Source: Fennellomyces sp. T-0311 (lineage: Eukaryota; Mucoromycota; Mucoromycetes; Mucorales; Lichtheimiaceae). Taken from it: 64,000 nucleotides of DNA. The first letter of the stretch is position 1, and every line of letters begins with the position of its first letter. The notes below the pieces were generated by a model. It had not been told where the DNA came from, ran no database searches, and saw nothing but the letters and a program-made list of their open reading frames with translations. The stretch spans positions 282,593 through 346,592 of the forward strand of contig JALLLT010000045.1 in NCBI GenBank assembly GCA_025266875.1. Direction: 5' to 3'. A program made the position numbers and the translations under genes. Below, piece after piece: positions 14,501-26,832 of the stretch.

Positions 14501-14895
14501 GTGGTATCGCTCCATTGGAAAGCATCAAATGACGAGACCAAAAATAAGACAATGTTTTATTGAAGAAAACTACTCTCTATTTATAATGATGATGAGTCGG
14601 GACGGAGAAGGTGAATGCTTTTCTATCAGAGCCGAATCCGTGTTATCGCCGTAATCCCTAATGACCATACTGCCTTATTACGAAGGAGCGGATACTCATG
14701 TAGAGACTGAGTTAACGTGAATGGTCCTTCTTGAAGTCTGAACCCAGATCAAGGTCTCACTGACGCACAAGTCCGTGAACAGGCCAATAGATAACTGTGC
14801 GGTTGTTTGATATCGAAATAAAGGAACGGATGTAACAAAGGCTGAGATGGAATGGTCTGTAGACAATGGATGACTGGTATGTCAGGATACGACAG
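14501..14895 (+). repeat. dispersed repeat, copy A
   Basis: It starts GTGGTATCGCTCCATTGG and ends GGATACGACAG. Most of its length matches 26438-26832 closely, including GATGATGAGTCGGGACGGAG and CCGTAATCCCTAATGA; a more diverged copy lies inverted at 18278-18662. It has no long conserved reading frame and no obvious terminal repeats. It could be a solo LTR, the end of a larger element or a non-autonomous element; the class is not settled. Confidence 0.75.
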
Positions 14896-17800
14896 ATAGT
14901 ACAAGTGAGGAGACATAATTGTCGTCTTAGAGGGTTGAATGGATGAATCAAAAACTTCTTATAGACCTAATAGATAGGTAGTATCGTATCAACAGATGGG
15001 ATAAATGCCCTGAAAGCTAAGTTAAGTTTTTGGGATCGAAGCGTTTAGTCCACCAGAAGTAGCATAGAAAATGATGGTACAAAGTGAGAAAGAGGGAGAG
15101 ACCCTTCCTGGAGTCGCTTTATCTATACAGAATCTATATACGGTATCGCCTTACAATGGTTTCCATTAAAGTGTTGTTGTCAGTGTCTTTGACTGTGTAC
15201 GCCTCGTCGCCATCCCTTGCTTCTCCTCCATGGTAGCTATGTTTGTAACGGATTTTTTGTCATTCATAACTGCATTTTTTTTACTTCGACACTTTAACCG
15301 ATTCTTTTATCCGAATTCATCTATATGAAAATTAACGTGCCAGCCACGCTATAGATGTTGACATATGCTATCAGGCAACAGCACCATGTACTCTCAAACT
15401 CATTATTGCTTCATCAAAGAATCCGTTTGATGGCATGCGAAAACTTGATCCTGCGGCGTGTCCGTCTCAAGCGATTTACGAAGGTATTGTTGCTCAGACT
15501 TGGGCACCCATGATTAGTTGAGATTAAATGGTATGGAACGAAGGAGTCAGTGCTTGAGTGATCCACCACGGGCACCGAAGGATTGTATGAGGACACCGTG
15601 ATGGGAGATTGTGTGGGGGTGCGAGTAATGACTGTTATTGAAGGAAATCAATACAGCGTGGTCAACGGTGAATATGTTAGTGCAAGGCTAGATTTTGCCA
15701 AGTTCTCCTCCGATTATAGAAAAACTTCGTGAGAAATCCAAGTGATTTTAGACTACATCACTAACCAAAATCACATTGCTACGGGTGACGAGACAACTTG
15801 CCGTGCCAGTACTCCACGCAAAGATTAGTTACGGAGCGCTCATAATTTTTGAATTCGCTCACATCTAGCTTGTATGCAACTCAGTATATAGGTTTAACGG
15901 TTGCTCCTAATCAAGTCCTCAATCTGCCGACAGTACGACAAAGCTAATACCACGATTAGTTGAAAAGGGATAAATGTTATTTGGAAGACTTTTTGTCCTG
16001 CTCCAATAGGTATATGGTCGCTTCCTTGCGGTACAAATGTATAGATATAAAAGGGTATCTGGTGCCATGTCTGAAAAACACCTTTACTGGGAATAATACC
16101 ACGATTAACTTGTAGAGAGTGAGGCTAAGCATACTTTTATATTTCATCTACTAAAAGAGGAGACTATTATGGCGTTACTCTATCAAAAACCCACCAGTCT
16201 TAAAATAATGTATCAAGAAGGAATCCCAGGTACTTAGTAAAAAGACCTTCGCACGAAAGTGAGGAGAAGATCTACAAACATTCGAGTCGCGGGAGCTAGT
16301 TCTCTGGTATCCCCGCGCATACACCTCATCATAATCCCACCACCTGGTCTACTCTAGTTATAGTATATGTATTTATTCCATTTTCTCATAAAACATATTA
16401 TACTCGCGTTCGAACATATCATGTACGTTTACAATTTGCATCATATGACATTTGGTCATTACCGCTAGCTCGAGAGGTGGAACGTCAAACTCAAAAACTT
16501 TATCATGTATCACTTGCACACAATTCTTTAGAGGTTAATGTGCGTACTGGTCATGCTTACGTATCGGTCTGTATATATACCTGATTCAAATTGCTGCGAT
16601 TAGGTTGAGATAACAACTAGCTTTTGCTTTCGGCCTTGTCCATCTCATCAGTTGTATATGCAACTTTCACTGATTTGACTTCCGATGTACTTTTCCATCC
16701 ATGCTTCTATTACTTTTCCCAGTCATTATAGGCGCTGTGTGCATCGGACAGTATGTTTGCCGTCAGTTCAGTTATGAAACTTAAATCAGCGACATAATAA
16801 AAGCCATAAATTATTATTCGATGTTCATGACAGCCATATGTGATAACAATTAGCTTAAATCATTTGTTTGTGAGCACTAGTAATAGTAAAAGTGTTGCAT
16901 GTAGTAGCCACCAGCCTATTGCTTCAGCGACGGAGGGATAGTGCATAAAATGCTGAGTTGGAACATGACTAGCTGCATTAAAAAAAGGTTTGGCAGTCAG
17001 TCATAAAGGTTCACAATCGAAAGTAACCATATTGGCTACAGTAAGCATATTATTAAAGTAGTGTATCCTTTACTCGATTATCATAACGTGATCTATGATG
17101 CTAGCATTATTTGACGAAATGAAATAGCCAATCACTGCTTACCTAGCAACAGCCTTAGTAAGAACATGAATACTTAAGGTGATGTCGCTACTGAGTACAT
17201 GTCCCTAGCCACCATTTGAGTAACCATTCAAAATGTACAGTCGAAATGTTTCCGAGCGCTTTTCATGTGCATGAAGTTAAGTCGATTAAGCCAAAGTACA
17301 TAGTATTTAAAGAGACAAAGCATATTAGAGAAAAGCGAACGAGGGGTGAAACTTTAGATGCAATAACGTACTGCTAACGGCGTCGTTTAATTTCAACATT
17401 ACATGATAATTGGCTATTGCTTGAGTTATCTTGCTCTTCTATTGGATATTATGGGATGTCATAAACCAGAAATCTCTCCTTATATGTTCAATAAACTTGA
17501 CAAAATGGTGTTGTACCAGGTCCACTGTGATACTGGGTAAGTTTGTATCGACGAGACCGGTAGTTCTGCAACGAACTCAATCTGTCTAGTCTCGTAATAT
17601 GCGTTGCTCGTATATGTAGGCGCCGATGGTGGAGCGATCATGTAGAACTGGTCGAGGAATTACGTTTCACTCAACTCATGGAGTGTTCCATATGGCAAAT
17701 GGTGAAGGTTTCCGCGTTTCAGTTGCTGTAATGTAGTTTTATCCTTAAGATAATAAGGTTCTTCGTAATCTTTTGTTCTTCCTCCACAGATATGTGGGTA

Positions 17801-18277
17801 AAGTCGAAGCCAATTTCACAGACCCTCTTATAGTTGGTATGTCCGCAATAAAGTTAAGCACTCCACATTTGAATATGATGAATGTATTGTTAGAATTGGG
17901 AGTTGGTATATCCTTTCAAGTTTCGATGAAAGCGCGACCATGCGTTTCAGATTGTGTGCCGCCTTGTTACCACTAGAATTTGGTTGCATGTATGCTGGCT
18001 TCCATTCATTATACATTTGTTGTATCCAACATGAACATACTCACTGAGCGTTGTCTCGGAACGGTTATTTCCCACTTTCTTTTTCGGTTAAACTCATTCA
18101 TGAAGACATATCTTCCATATCCGGAATATTGTTATAGACAGTATTATGAACGCGTGTCAACAGCCCTCATCTAGATTATCATTATCCCTTATGAACCGGC
18201 TCCATAACGATAGACACCACCCGTTTCTCACTAACTCCCCAACCTGACATATTTAATAGAGACAGGTATAATAAGGA
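14896..18277. other. non-coding, AT-rich, no recognisable gene
   Basis: About 3.4 kb with only short frames and no convincing domain. It lies between copies A and C of the dispersed repeat, which are inverted relative to each other, so the interval may be the decayed body of an old element. No protein trace could be identified. Confidence 0.35.
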
Positions 18278-18662
18278 TCGTCACGTTTCGACATACACCA
18301 TCATCCATCGTTACATGTTTTTCCTTGGTCCTTGTTCATATCCATTGTTATTGCGACATCAAGAACCGTACAGTTATCGATTGTCTTACTTGTTTGCGTG
18401 TGTAACGTTGATCTGGCTTTACCAATCGTACAGGGCAACTCTGTTAACCAAGGCTCTGTATGACCTTCGGCCTCATTAACATTAGACAGGAAGGTCATTA
18501 GAAACTCGGCGATAACATAGATCTTTAGACTACTAGACAAAAGTATTCATCTTCCCCGTTCCGACTCATCATTATTATAAATAGAGAGTAGTATTTCTCC
18601 ATGAAACATAAGCTTATTTTTGATCTCATCATTCGAAAGCCCTTCTTATTAAGCGATACCAC
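18278..18662 (-). repeat. dispersed repeat, copy C (inverted, diverged)
   Basis: Read on the minus strand it begins GTGGTATCGCTTAATAAG. It then follows copies A and B through ATAATAATGATGAGTCGGAA, the GCCGAGTTT and ATGACCTTCC region, and on to the CGACAT segment near its end. It is clearly more diverged than A is from B, so it is an older insertion. Confidence 0.6.
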
Positions 18663-19369
18663 AAGGATATGACCTTAAATAACATCGGTAATAGGAAGTC
18701 CCATTTACAATAAGCATTTAATATAAATAGAGTGAGCTCTTTATCAATACACTACAGTTTTCTGAGTCTCGTTGACTTCTATTATCCCTGTTTGGTACTC
18801 GCTACTTCGCTCTTCTCTCATTTTGCATTTCTCTTCTTAGACAAGTCGTTTATGATACCTCTTTGTTGTGCTGTAGCAGAATATTGCTCACAACACGTTC
18901 ATCCCTTTTAGACCCCAGCATAACTCACATACATTCATCTCGTTGCCCATATTACTTACATCATAGTCATTCTACACATTATTACAGATAGCACTTTATT
19001 AGCCAGAACATATAAATATCTCTATAGAAAAATAAAATTATCTATCTACTTCCCTCTCAAACCTCTTTTCTGTTATTGACCTCGGATCTATCCACCAAAA
19101 AGTGACATAACACTAGTTATAACAACAGCTATCATGTATATTTTTAGAATAAATGGTTACATCTGCTGCAACACAGTGCAGCCTTTTAAAAGGCTGCCTG
19201 TGCACACAAAACAAAACTTTAGCTTTGGTCTGGCAAACATCTGCTCTCGTAATCAGCTATGAGATAGGCCGCTACGCGGCGCAAAAGCTATTACGACACA
19301 AAAAAAAAAAACGAGGAGCAGACAGGCAAGAAAAAGTATTTTATCTCTTTAAAGAGATTATTTTTAAGA
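18663..19369. other. non-coding, AT-rich; contains a strong palindrome
   Basis: No gene seen. The notable content is the hairpin at about 19173-19202, listed separately, and the likely Pol III terminator of the tRNA: a minus-strand CTTTTTC about 35-40 nt downstream of the tRNA end. Confidence 0.4.
19173..19202. repeat. perfect 20-bp palindrome with extended arms
   Basis: GCAGCCTTTTAAAAGGCTGC at 19178-19197 is a perfect palindrome. It is extended by CACAG on the left and CTGTG on the right, with about one unmatched base. It lies about 170 bp from the tRNA-Gln gene. Its function is unknown; it could be the centre of a small foldback element. Confidence 0.7.
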
Positions 19370-19440
19370 GGTCTCGCCGAGAGTCGAACTCGGATAGTGA
19401 GATTCAGAGTCTCATATGCTAACCATTACATCACGAAACC
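19370..19440 (-). tRNA. tRNA-Gln (anticodon CTG)
   Basis: On the minus strand the gene begins GGTTTCGTGATGTAATGG. The acceptor stem GGTTTCG pairs with CGAGACC, allowing one G-U pair. The anticodon stem TGAGA/TCTCA encloses loop CTCTGAA, giving anticodon CTG. The T arm is CCGAG-TTCGACT-CTCGG. The D arm TGTAATGGTTAGCA matches eukaryotic tRNA-Gln. There is no intron. A minus-strand T5 run downstream is a plausible Pol III terminator. Confidence 0.95.
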
Positions 19441-20011
19441 TTGTTGTTTCGTTTAAGCAGGTTATGCATTTGGAGCCCAAATAGTAATCACGTGACCTTA
19501 ATAGCCTATATTAATATTAATATTTAGCTAATAGTTCATTTAATATTACTTAGGATCGCCGTTCTTAAGTATAGTGACAATTACATTCCTTTTTCCCACA
19601 TACTTCTTTACTATGCGTATTTCTAATTACATTTTTATATTTATAGTATAAAGATATGGAAAAAAAGATATACTCTCCTTTTTATCTAGTGTGATATTCA
19701 ACAATAAGAAGAGGCAGGTAAGTGACGAGACTCAAGTAATGACTGATTTATTTCATATGTTGAATCATCACTTTAAATAATAAAAGCTTATTCTCGAGGG
19801 GTTGGATCATTGACATGGTTGTAAGGCACAAGAACCGCTGTGGTAACTAGGGTTATGTGGGTTTTACTAAGATAGGCAAGGTTATTATGATGAACGCATG
19901 TCAAGACAGGGATGTGGCTGTAGATCGGAAAATTAAAGTAACCTGTTGTCAATAAGCAAACAAGGGTAAATGATGCATAAGCCATAATCATGTTGTGGAT
20001 ACAACATCTAG
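19441..20011. other. non-coding, AT-rich flank of the Harbinger element
   Basis: No gene seen. The TAA target duplication of the transposon begins at 20012. Confidence 0.45.
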
Positions 20012-20213
20012 TAAGAGCACCCACAGCGGTGACTTTAAAAAATTGACTACAAATTCGGGATTAAAGTCAGACTTTAACGCGTTACAGCTCAATTTCTACA
20101 GCCGTAGCTTTAAACAAAGACTTTAACAAAGACTTCAACTTACACGTCATACACTTGAATAAAGTACCCAGTGCTGAAGAAATAAAAAAATTCTTTCTCT
20201 CGCAACATTTAAA

Positions 20214-21573
20214 ATGAACAACCAAGAACTTTCGCGATTCATCGTCAACAACATCGTACTGCAAAGCTCCATGTTGATTGAAACAAGACGAGCCCATTAC
20301 GAGGAGGAAGACCGCGACGTGGCCCGTGTTAAAACACGCACACCAAGGCACCCGACGAAGCGACGCAAAGTGATCCATCGTAACAGGCCACTTTTTGAAA
20401 GGATTCTCATGGAAGACTACTTCGCCCCCAATCCGCGCTACGATGCAGTATTCTTTCGAAGGCGTTTTCGTATGGGACGCATGCTTTTCATTACCATTAT
20501 GCGCGAACTGGAAAGCAAGTACGAATATTTTCAGCAAAGACCTGATGCTACGGGGACATTGTCCTTCCACCCATATGCAAAAGGAACCGCAGCAATGCGC
20601 ATGTTAGCGTATGGTGGGCCAGCCGATGCCACTGACAAATACTTGAAGATGGGTGCGTCTACGGCATCAGAATCACTCCAGCACTTTTGCGCTGGTGTTA
20701 TTGAGTGCTTCGGTGCTAAGTATCTTCGATCGCCAAACGAAGATGACCTGAAAGCACTGCTCGCAGTTAATGAGCAACGAGGTTTCCCTGGAATGCTCGG
20801 GTCACTCGATTGTATGCATTGGGAATGGAAAAACTGCCCAAAAGGCTGGGAGGGTATGTATTCTGGGAAAGCAAAGAAGCCCACTGTTATTTTGGAAGCT
20901 GTTGCCACCCATGATCTTTGGATATGGCATTCCTTTTTCGGTGTTCCTGGTTCCTGCAATGACATCAATGTCTTGCATAAATCTCCTCTCTTTGACGATG
21001 TGTTGCACAACCGTGCACCATCTGTTCACTACACCATCAATGGCCATGAGTACACTAAAGGGTATTATCTAGCCGATGGCATCTACCCTTCGTGGTCGAC
21101 CCTGGTGAAAACAATCCCGGCACCTCAGGGAGAGAAAGAAGAGGTAACCATTCATCTTGTACTTGACCTATACAAGGAATCTAAATCACAATTATATACA
21201 GTATTTTGCCAAGAGGCAAGAGTCTGTCCGCAAGGATATCGAGCGTGCCTTTGGTGTTTTACAGGCGCGCTTTAACATTGTTCGGCAGCCTGCACGTGTA
21301 TGGAGCAAGGCGATTCTAGCAAACATCATGAAAACGTGCATAATTTTGCATAACATGATTGTTGAGAACGAGCGTACAAAATACCCGAGTCGTATAGCTG
21401 TCGAGGAAGACTATGATTCCAACGAAACCTACTCTGTTATGCCGTCTTACGAACGTGGAGGACCGTGCACAGACTATATGTACCAATCTCGCCTGAAAGA
21501 AGTACATGATGAGCATATGCATATACGCTTACGCAAGGACCTTGTAGAACATTTATCAAAAGAGTATGAGTAA
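20214..21573 (+). CDS. PIF/Harbinger transposase (DDE_Tnp_4 type)
   Basis: It cuts and pastes the element that carries it. Exons are 20214..21143 and 21202..21573, joined across a 58-nt intron (GTAACC...TACAG), giving 433 aa. Without splicing the frame runs into a stop while the RNase-H fold is incomplete; splicing gives PAPQGEKEEYFAKRQESVRK, the family sequence. The catalytic residues are present: D199 in MLGSLDCMHWEW, D288 in YYLADGIYPSW and E324 in RKDIERAFGVLQARF. The GVPGSCNDINVLHKSPLF block is also typical. The start ATG is supported by the long upstream basic N terminus. No disabling mutation was seen. Confidence 0.95.
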
Positions 21574-21598
21574 TTTAAAGATAAAAATATATTTTTTA

Positions 21599-22546
21599 TT
21601 ATTCGTGGTCCTGTTGCTGTCGTTGCTGTTGCTGTTGTTGCTGCTCTTCCTGCAAGATGTAATCAGCTTGCTGGCGCTCAACCCAACGACGCGCTTGCTC
21701 TGTCATCTTGCTGACATCAGCAAACATAATCTCGCGGGCCATCTGCTTCTTCTGCAGCTCGACCAACTCTTGTGCTGCAGCAGCGCTTTTCTGCAAAGCA
21801 GCGGTTTGCTGAGCCTCCAGCTCCTCGCGTTTCTTGGCGCGGATCTGCGCTTCCTCGTCATCGTCATCATCACCCCGGCTTCGCTTCTTGTTAAGACGAG
21901 CGGCTTTGGCTTTTTTTTGGCCGATTGGCCGTTCTTCCTCGTCTGCAGGGTCGGACGCCTCGTCGCTCTTCGTGTTGACGATGGTCATCCACTTCTGCTC
22001 GTTGCGCAAGATTTCCCAGCAATGCTTCAGCTTGAAAGCCTTGGAGCCCACCCAGTTTTCTGGAAGGTTTACTGGGAAAAGCTTACAGGCACGAGCATAC
22101 TACATGAGTTGGACTTTAGCTATGTATACAATAACTGGTCTTCAATGACTTATTACTTTCTGATCCTCGTTTTCATTGCTGCCACTAGGTGTATCACGGA
22201 TGACACTGTCCCAGCAGCCCGAGAATCTTGAGACGAATCTCTGGATAAGGCCCCAACGGTTTTTAAGGGCTCTCTGGTCGCGCCCCTTTGGGTTGCCGTT
22301 TACGTTGAACTTATCCAGAATTTGCTTCCAGAAGGTGATGGCCTTTTGGTCAGTCCCAGTCTCACTGTTTTTGGAGGCAAGAAGCCACGCGTTGACCAAA
22401 CTTTTGTCTTCTTCTTCTTCCCAAAGAATATGAGACTTTCGCTCATTGCCATTGTCACTGGAATCTGGAACATTGTCCGAGATGGTGACAGTAGCGGGGG
22501 TGGTCATGTTGGAAGAGGTGGTCGCAGAAGTAGTAGGAGTGTTCAT
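21599..22546 (-). CDS. Myb/SANT-like protein of the Harbinger element
   Basis: This is the DNA-binding partner that Harbinger transposases need. Exon 1 is 22546..22157 (130 codons) and exon 2 is 22099..21599, with a 57-nt intron (GTAATAAG...CATGTAG), giving 296 aa. Residues about 40-105 hold a trihelix/SANT-like segment with WEEEEDKSLVNAWLLASKN and GRDQRALKNRWGLIQRFVSR. Exon 2 has FKLKHCWEILRNEQKW, also found in plant PIF companion proteins, then a coiled coil and a C-terminal poly-Gln tail. The gene converges on the transposase with a 25-bp gap. Confidence 0.9.
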
Positions 22547-22755
22547 TTTGTTTCTGAAGTTAAATAAAGAGAAGCAAGAATTTTTTTTAAAGACTCTAAA
22601 AAATTGTCTTCAACGTTAAAGACTTTTGCTAAAAATTTAAAGACTCAATATTACAGCTCTTCTTTACAGTCGACCGTTGTACACTGGCGACTTTAAAAAG
22701 TCTGACTTTAATTTAAAGATTTTGGGATTTAAAGTCACCGCTGTGGGTGCTCTAA

Positions 22756-25700
22756 GTACTTTACTTAGTAGAGCTTTAAATATAGGCAGGCAGGTCTGTG
22801 GACCGCCCGTTTTAGCCTGGAATTTTTGAGCATCAGGCCAGGAAAGCTGTATATAGATGGGTGCCTAAATGGGTATAGTCCTATATAGTGGCCTGCCTGT
22901 TAGACTACTGGTCCAACTGAGTACCCAAATGTGAAGCATGTATATATATTCTTTATGAAACGTCCATCTAAATGAGGCCCTTGTTATATATGTAATTTGA
23001 TTCTATTAAAACCGAGTATTGCAAATAAAGATTAATCAACTGGGCAAACATATGACAGTACCTGAACAATACATTAACAGCCTTCCAGCTTGACTAGATC
23101 TTCTAAAAAGTCTAGAAACATTGCCATGTCAGCTATATGATATGGCATCCTCTAGACCATAGCTATTGATTATAAGTTTTATCTTGAGCAATATAAATAG
23201 AGAGAACCATTAACATAATAAAGACATATTTGATTCTCACAGAACTTACTGTTTTTCTCGATCTATTCTCTCTTACCACATCTAGTTACATAATGATTGA
23301 TGTTGATGGGCCAAGTTGCGACAATGAAAAGCTGCTATGTCAATTAGCACTATTCAAGCTGCCTGCAGCATGCTAATCTACAAATGTCTTAGAACTTGGA
23401 TAGGATTGGCATTAGTGTGAAAGGGCTATGTGCTTAAGCAAAGATAATTTCCAGCTGGCATTGTGTAAGAAGAAGTAAAACACAAAGATAAAGTGGGTCA
23501 GTATAATGATAGCTTTATTACACGAAAAAAAGGATAACAATAGTGATTGAAAAGTGCCTCGACCATACAGACACTTTATTACCGAGAAAACCAACCTTTG
23601 GCTTACTAAATGTGGTGCTTCGCGGAAACCATCAGATAAAGAAAAAAGAGCTACGACAAGCATCCTTCATCTTAAGTTGTGCGCTTGAAAAAGTATACCT
23701 ATTTGAAAAACAATAAGGGTGGCTGTATATGCACCATTACAGTATGTACGCAGCCACCCTCTTTTGATTAGAATGCACAATGTCGAAATGGAAGGGAGTG
23801 CTGGTAAAACAAAGCTGAGTCATATGGTAAAATTGAGCTGTATGGAAAATAAATGTGGTTGAGTAGTACATACTGTATGTGGTGATTAAAAAATTCGTTC
23901 TGAAGCAATATGGTTGACCTGAATTCCATTTGACGGGCATCGAGAGAAAAAACGTTGCTGAAAAAATGCAAAGCAGGATGCATTCCTACGCCATTTGCGA
24001 TGTCGAATTGCTGGTTTGTCTCACTGCGTCGCTTTGGCTTTTTGTACTTCTTGGTCTTCCTTTGTTGCTTGCAGAAGTTCTGCTGTTTCAAAAAAGTGTG
24101 TGCAAGATAGCGATTACATGATCCAATATAATAAAGACGATTTTTGCCCAAACATTATATACGATAACACAAGGTAGAACCCCATTTCACTTCTACATTA
24201 GTCATTGCTGCATTAAGATCGTTTACATTGTAGATTTCATCGGGCGGGCCACTTTAATTTGGGCTCTTGTAATTTCAGGTTTGGGCAAAAGACATGGCCC
24301 GTTTAGAGCCCTACTTTCTTAAGCTGCAAGGCAAATAGTAAAGATGCTATATTATTCGGTCATGGTTTCTTCCGACGCATCTTTCTGTAGCAAAAGCAGG
24401 CAGTATGCTTTCAGTTATATGGCATCCAGCATTTCTGCCAATCGCTTTGCATGAATATTACCACTAGTACAGAATCTGGATAGCCCACTGTGGTGAAACA
24501 ACCACAGATGATACTAATAGAAGATATCTCCTATCGGATAACACATATCGGTTCAACATCATCACGAAGTGTACTTACGTAGTAACTTGTCTACACGGAT
24601 TAAGGATTACACCGTATGAACGAATGAGATAAACTCAACAGGACATGGAATTGACTTCAATATAGCAATGCAGTCATTACACTGCATGGCGGATGTCAAA
24701 GACATCCTCAAATCCGCATGATCAGAACAAAGGAAAGGATCCTATACGTCCTCTATCCATTCAGGCAATTCTGAAGACGAAACACTATCTAAACTGCCAT
24801 CGCTAATTCAATACACAAAAAGATATAAAAGCATAGAGCGTTGCATTCAATAAAGCATATCCGAAACTTCAAAGATACTTTTATAAGTCTCTTTTCATTC
24901 TTTGTACCGTTGATTCACTTCACCCACGATTATTAATATGTATCTATAATATAATAGACAACTCCCGAAAAATAGCCAGAAATTATTAGTAAAAAACCTT
25001 CCTATTATGGAATGCTCTTGTCGGTGTGAGCCTGGAGTGGAAAAATGAAACATAGCCTATGCTTACGCTGTAGATTCGCTTTGTCGTATCAATATCGTTG
25101 CATCAGTTCAATTAGAAATACTCTACCAATGGGCTCATAATCGATGCCTGTATGCGTGTGCAATCACTGTATGCAATCACTGATGTTGGTGATAAGGCTC
25201 TTTGCGTTATGGACTCGCTTAGCGGTATCAATGTCAACATATCTGTCGTTCGGTGTTTAACTTTTGTGAGTGAAATGTAGCCTATCCTTTCATTCCGGAT
25301 AAAAGAATTCCATAGCAAAAGCCGGTTAGACTTCTTTGGCGACGTTCCTAGGCCATTGTTTCGCAGGTCTATGTTAAATTTTGCTGATACACTTTATAGA
25401 ACATATCACCAACCGGAAATATAAAAAAGATCCTTCATCTGCATTAAATGCCTTCTTAAATAACCTCTATTTTACGGCCTTGCTAGGACTGAAAGTGTCC
25501 TTGAGACAGTAGCACTTGAGATCTCGGATACAAATGTGCATGTCGATAGTGTAAGATCTTATAATTCAGTACTTCAACTGTGCTGATGTTAACAAGAAGC
25601 AGGAAATGAGTTTTGTTAATGCTTTCAATCTTGGTATCCGCGGCCGTAACTGCAGAGGCAGGCTATGCATTCGCTATGAATTCCCAGGCTGACTTCAGTT

Positions 25701-26437
25701 AGCTCTCCTAGCATCTGCACCTAAAAATGGAGATCAGGGTAGAAGTTGTCCCAGAAGCACCCCACATCGACAAACCAGTATCATGATGAATTTGCTGTTT
25801 TTGATAATGAATGCAGAGTGTGTTGCATGTTGTGCGCGCGTTTTATCCTAAGAAAACAGTCGCAAAAATCAAGAAGAACCAGGTCAAATTTATTATGTTT
25901 GTTGTTTCTAGCCATTGCCAAATTCTGCCCTGGCTTAACCACTTCCCAACCTGCTGAATGACCCAGATTCCATATGTAATCAACTTTTTAATGACATTCG
26001 CAAGTACAATTCTGTCTTTATTCTTGCTTCATTGGCTGCCACCGTCGTTAATAATTATATATGCGTTCTGTATTCAAAGCAGGATCTACCATTGCACTGG
26101 ATATCTACTCCCCTAAGGGAATATGTACTCCCCTCTCCTCAAGTTTTCGCACTGATAGCTATTTATGATTTTGTTAAATGGCATGTCAATAGACAAAGTG
26201 AAGTTAGTTACAATCAAAACGTGGAGGTTAACATTGCTTTTAGGATTAATATCGTCTGACTCTTCTCCTCTTGCAGGGCATGAACGATACTGTGAATTTT
26301 CATGTTGCGACTTCTCGAAAAGCTGTCGACTACCTACGTGAGAACCGTGCTGTGAATTTGTCTATCCAAACATCTGGTGACTTGCATCATGGTCATCAGT
26401 ACACTGCATCAACTGCTGATAATGTAGCTGTATTATT
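22756..26437. other. non-coding, AT-rich
   Basis: About 3.7 kb with no supported gene. A 127-aa minus-strand open frame at 23768-24151 has no recognisable features. A hairpin lies at 23716-23760. Two loosely similar segments (about 25040-25110 and 25210-25300, both with GTATCAAT and TAGCCTAT) hint at decayed repeats. Confidence 0.35.
23716..23760. repeat. inverted repeat (10-bp arms, 25-bp loop)
   Basis: AGGGTGGCTG at 23716-23725 pairs with CAGCCACCCT at 23751-23760. It is isolated and no flanking duplication was recognised. Confidence 0.55.
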
Positions 26438-26832
26438 GCGGTATCGTTCAATTGGAAAGCTTCAAATGACGAGACCAAAAATAAGATAATGTTTTATTGA
26501 GAAAAACTACTCTTTATTTATAATGATGATGAGTCGGGACGGAGAAGGTGAATGATCTTCTATCAGAGCCGAATCCATGTTATCGCCGTAATCCCTAATG
26601 ATCATACTGCCTTATTACGAAGGAGCGGATAATCATGCAAAGACTGAGTTAACCTGAATAGTCCCTCTTGAAGTCTGAACCCAGATCAAGATCTCACTGA
26701 CGCACAAGCCAGTGAACGAGCCAATAGGTAACCGTGCAGTTGTTGATGTCGAAATAAAGGAACGGATGCAACAAAGTCTGAGATGGAAAGGCATGTAGAC
26801 AATGGATGGCTGGTATGTCAGGATACGACAGG
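26438..26832 (+). repeat. dispersed repeat, copy B
   Basis: The same unit as 14501-14895, starting GCGGTATCGTTCAATTGG and ending GGATACGACAG, with scattered substitutions and a few 1-bp indels relative to copy A. The flanks of the two copies are unrelated, which fixes the approximate boundaries. Confidence 0.8.

Larger units (their letters stand above)
20015..22752 (+). mobile_element. complete PIF/Harbinger DNA transposon
   Basis: A 2,738-bp element. The left end starts GAGCACCCACAGCGGTGACT and the right end is its reverse complement, with 25 bp identical in total. TAA lies on both sides (20012-20014 and 22753-22755), the usual 3-bp TWA duplication of this superfamily. Just inside each end there is also a subterminal AAAGTCNGACTTTAA motif. 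The two genes are convergent: the transposase (plus) and a Myb/SANT-like protein (minus), the standard pair. Both frames are open after splicing and the ends match perfectly, so the element may be young and autonomous. Confidence 0.95.

Noticed and set aside
20214..21275. Unspliced 353-aa transposase reading frame as the true protein
   Set aside because: It loses the third catalytic residue; the 58-nt intron restores the family sequence and the Glu.
23768..24151. 127-aa minus-strand open frame
   Set aside because: No recognisable motif, no splice partner and composition like the AT-rich surroundings.
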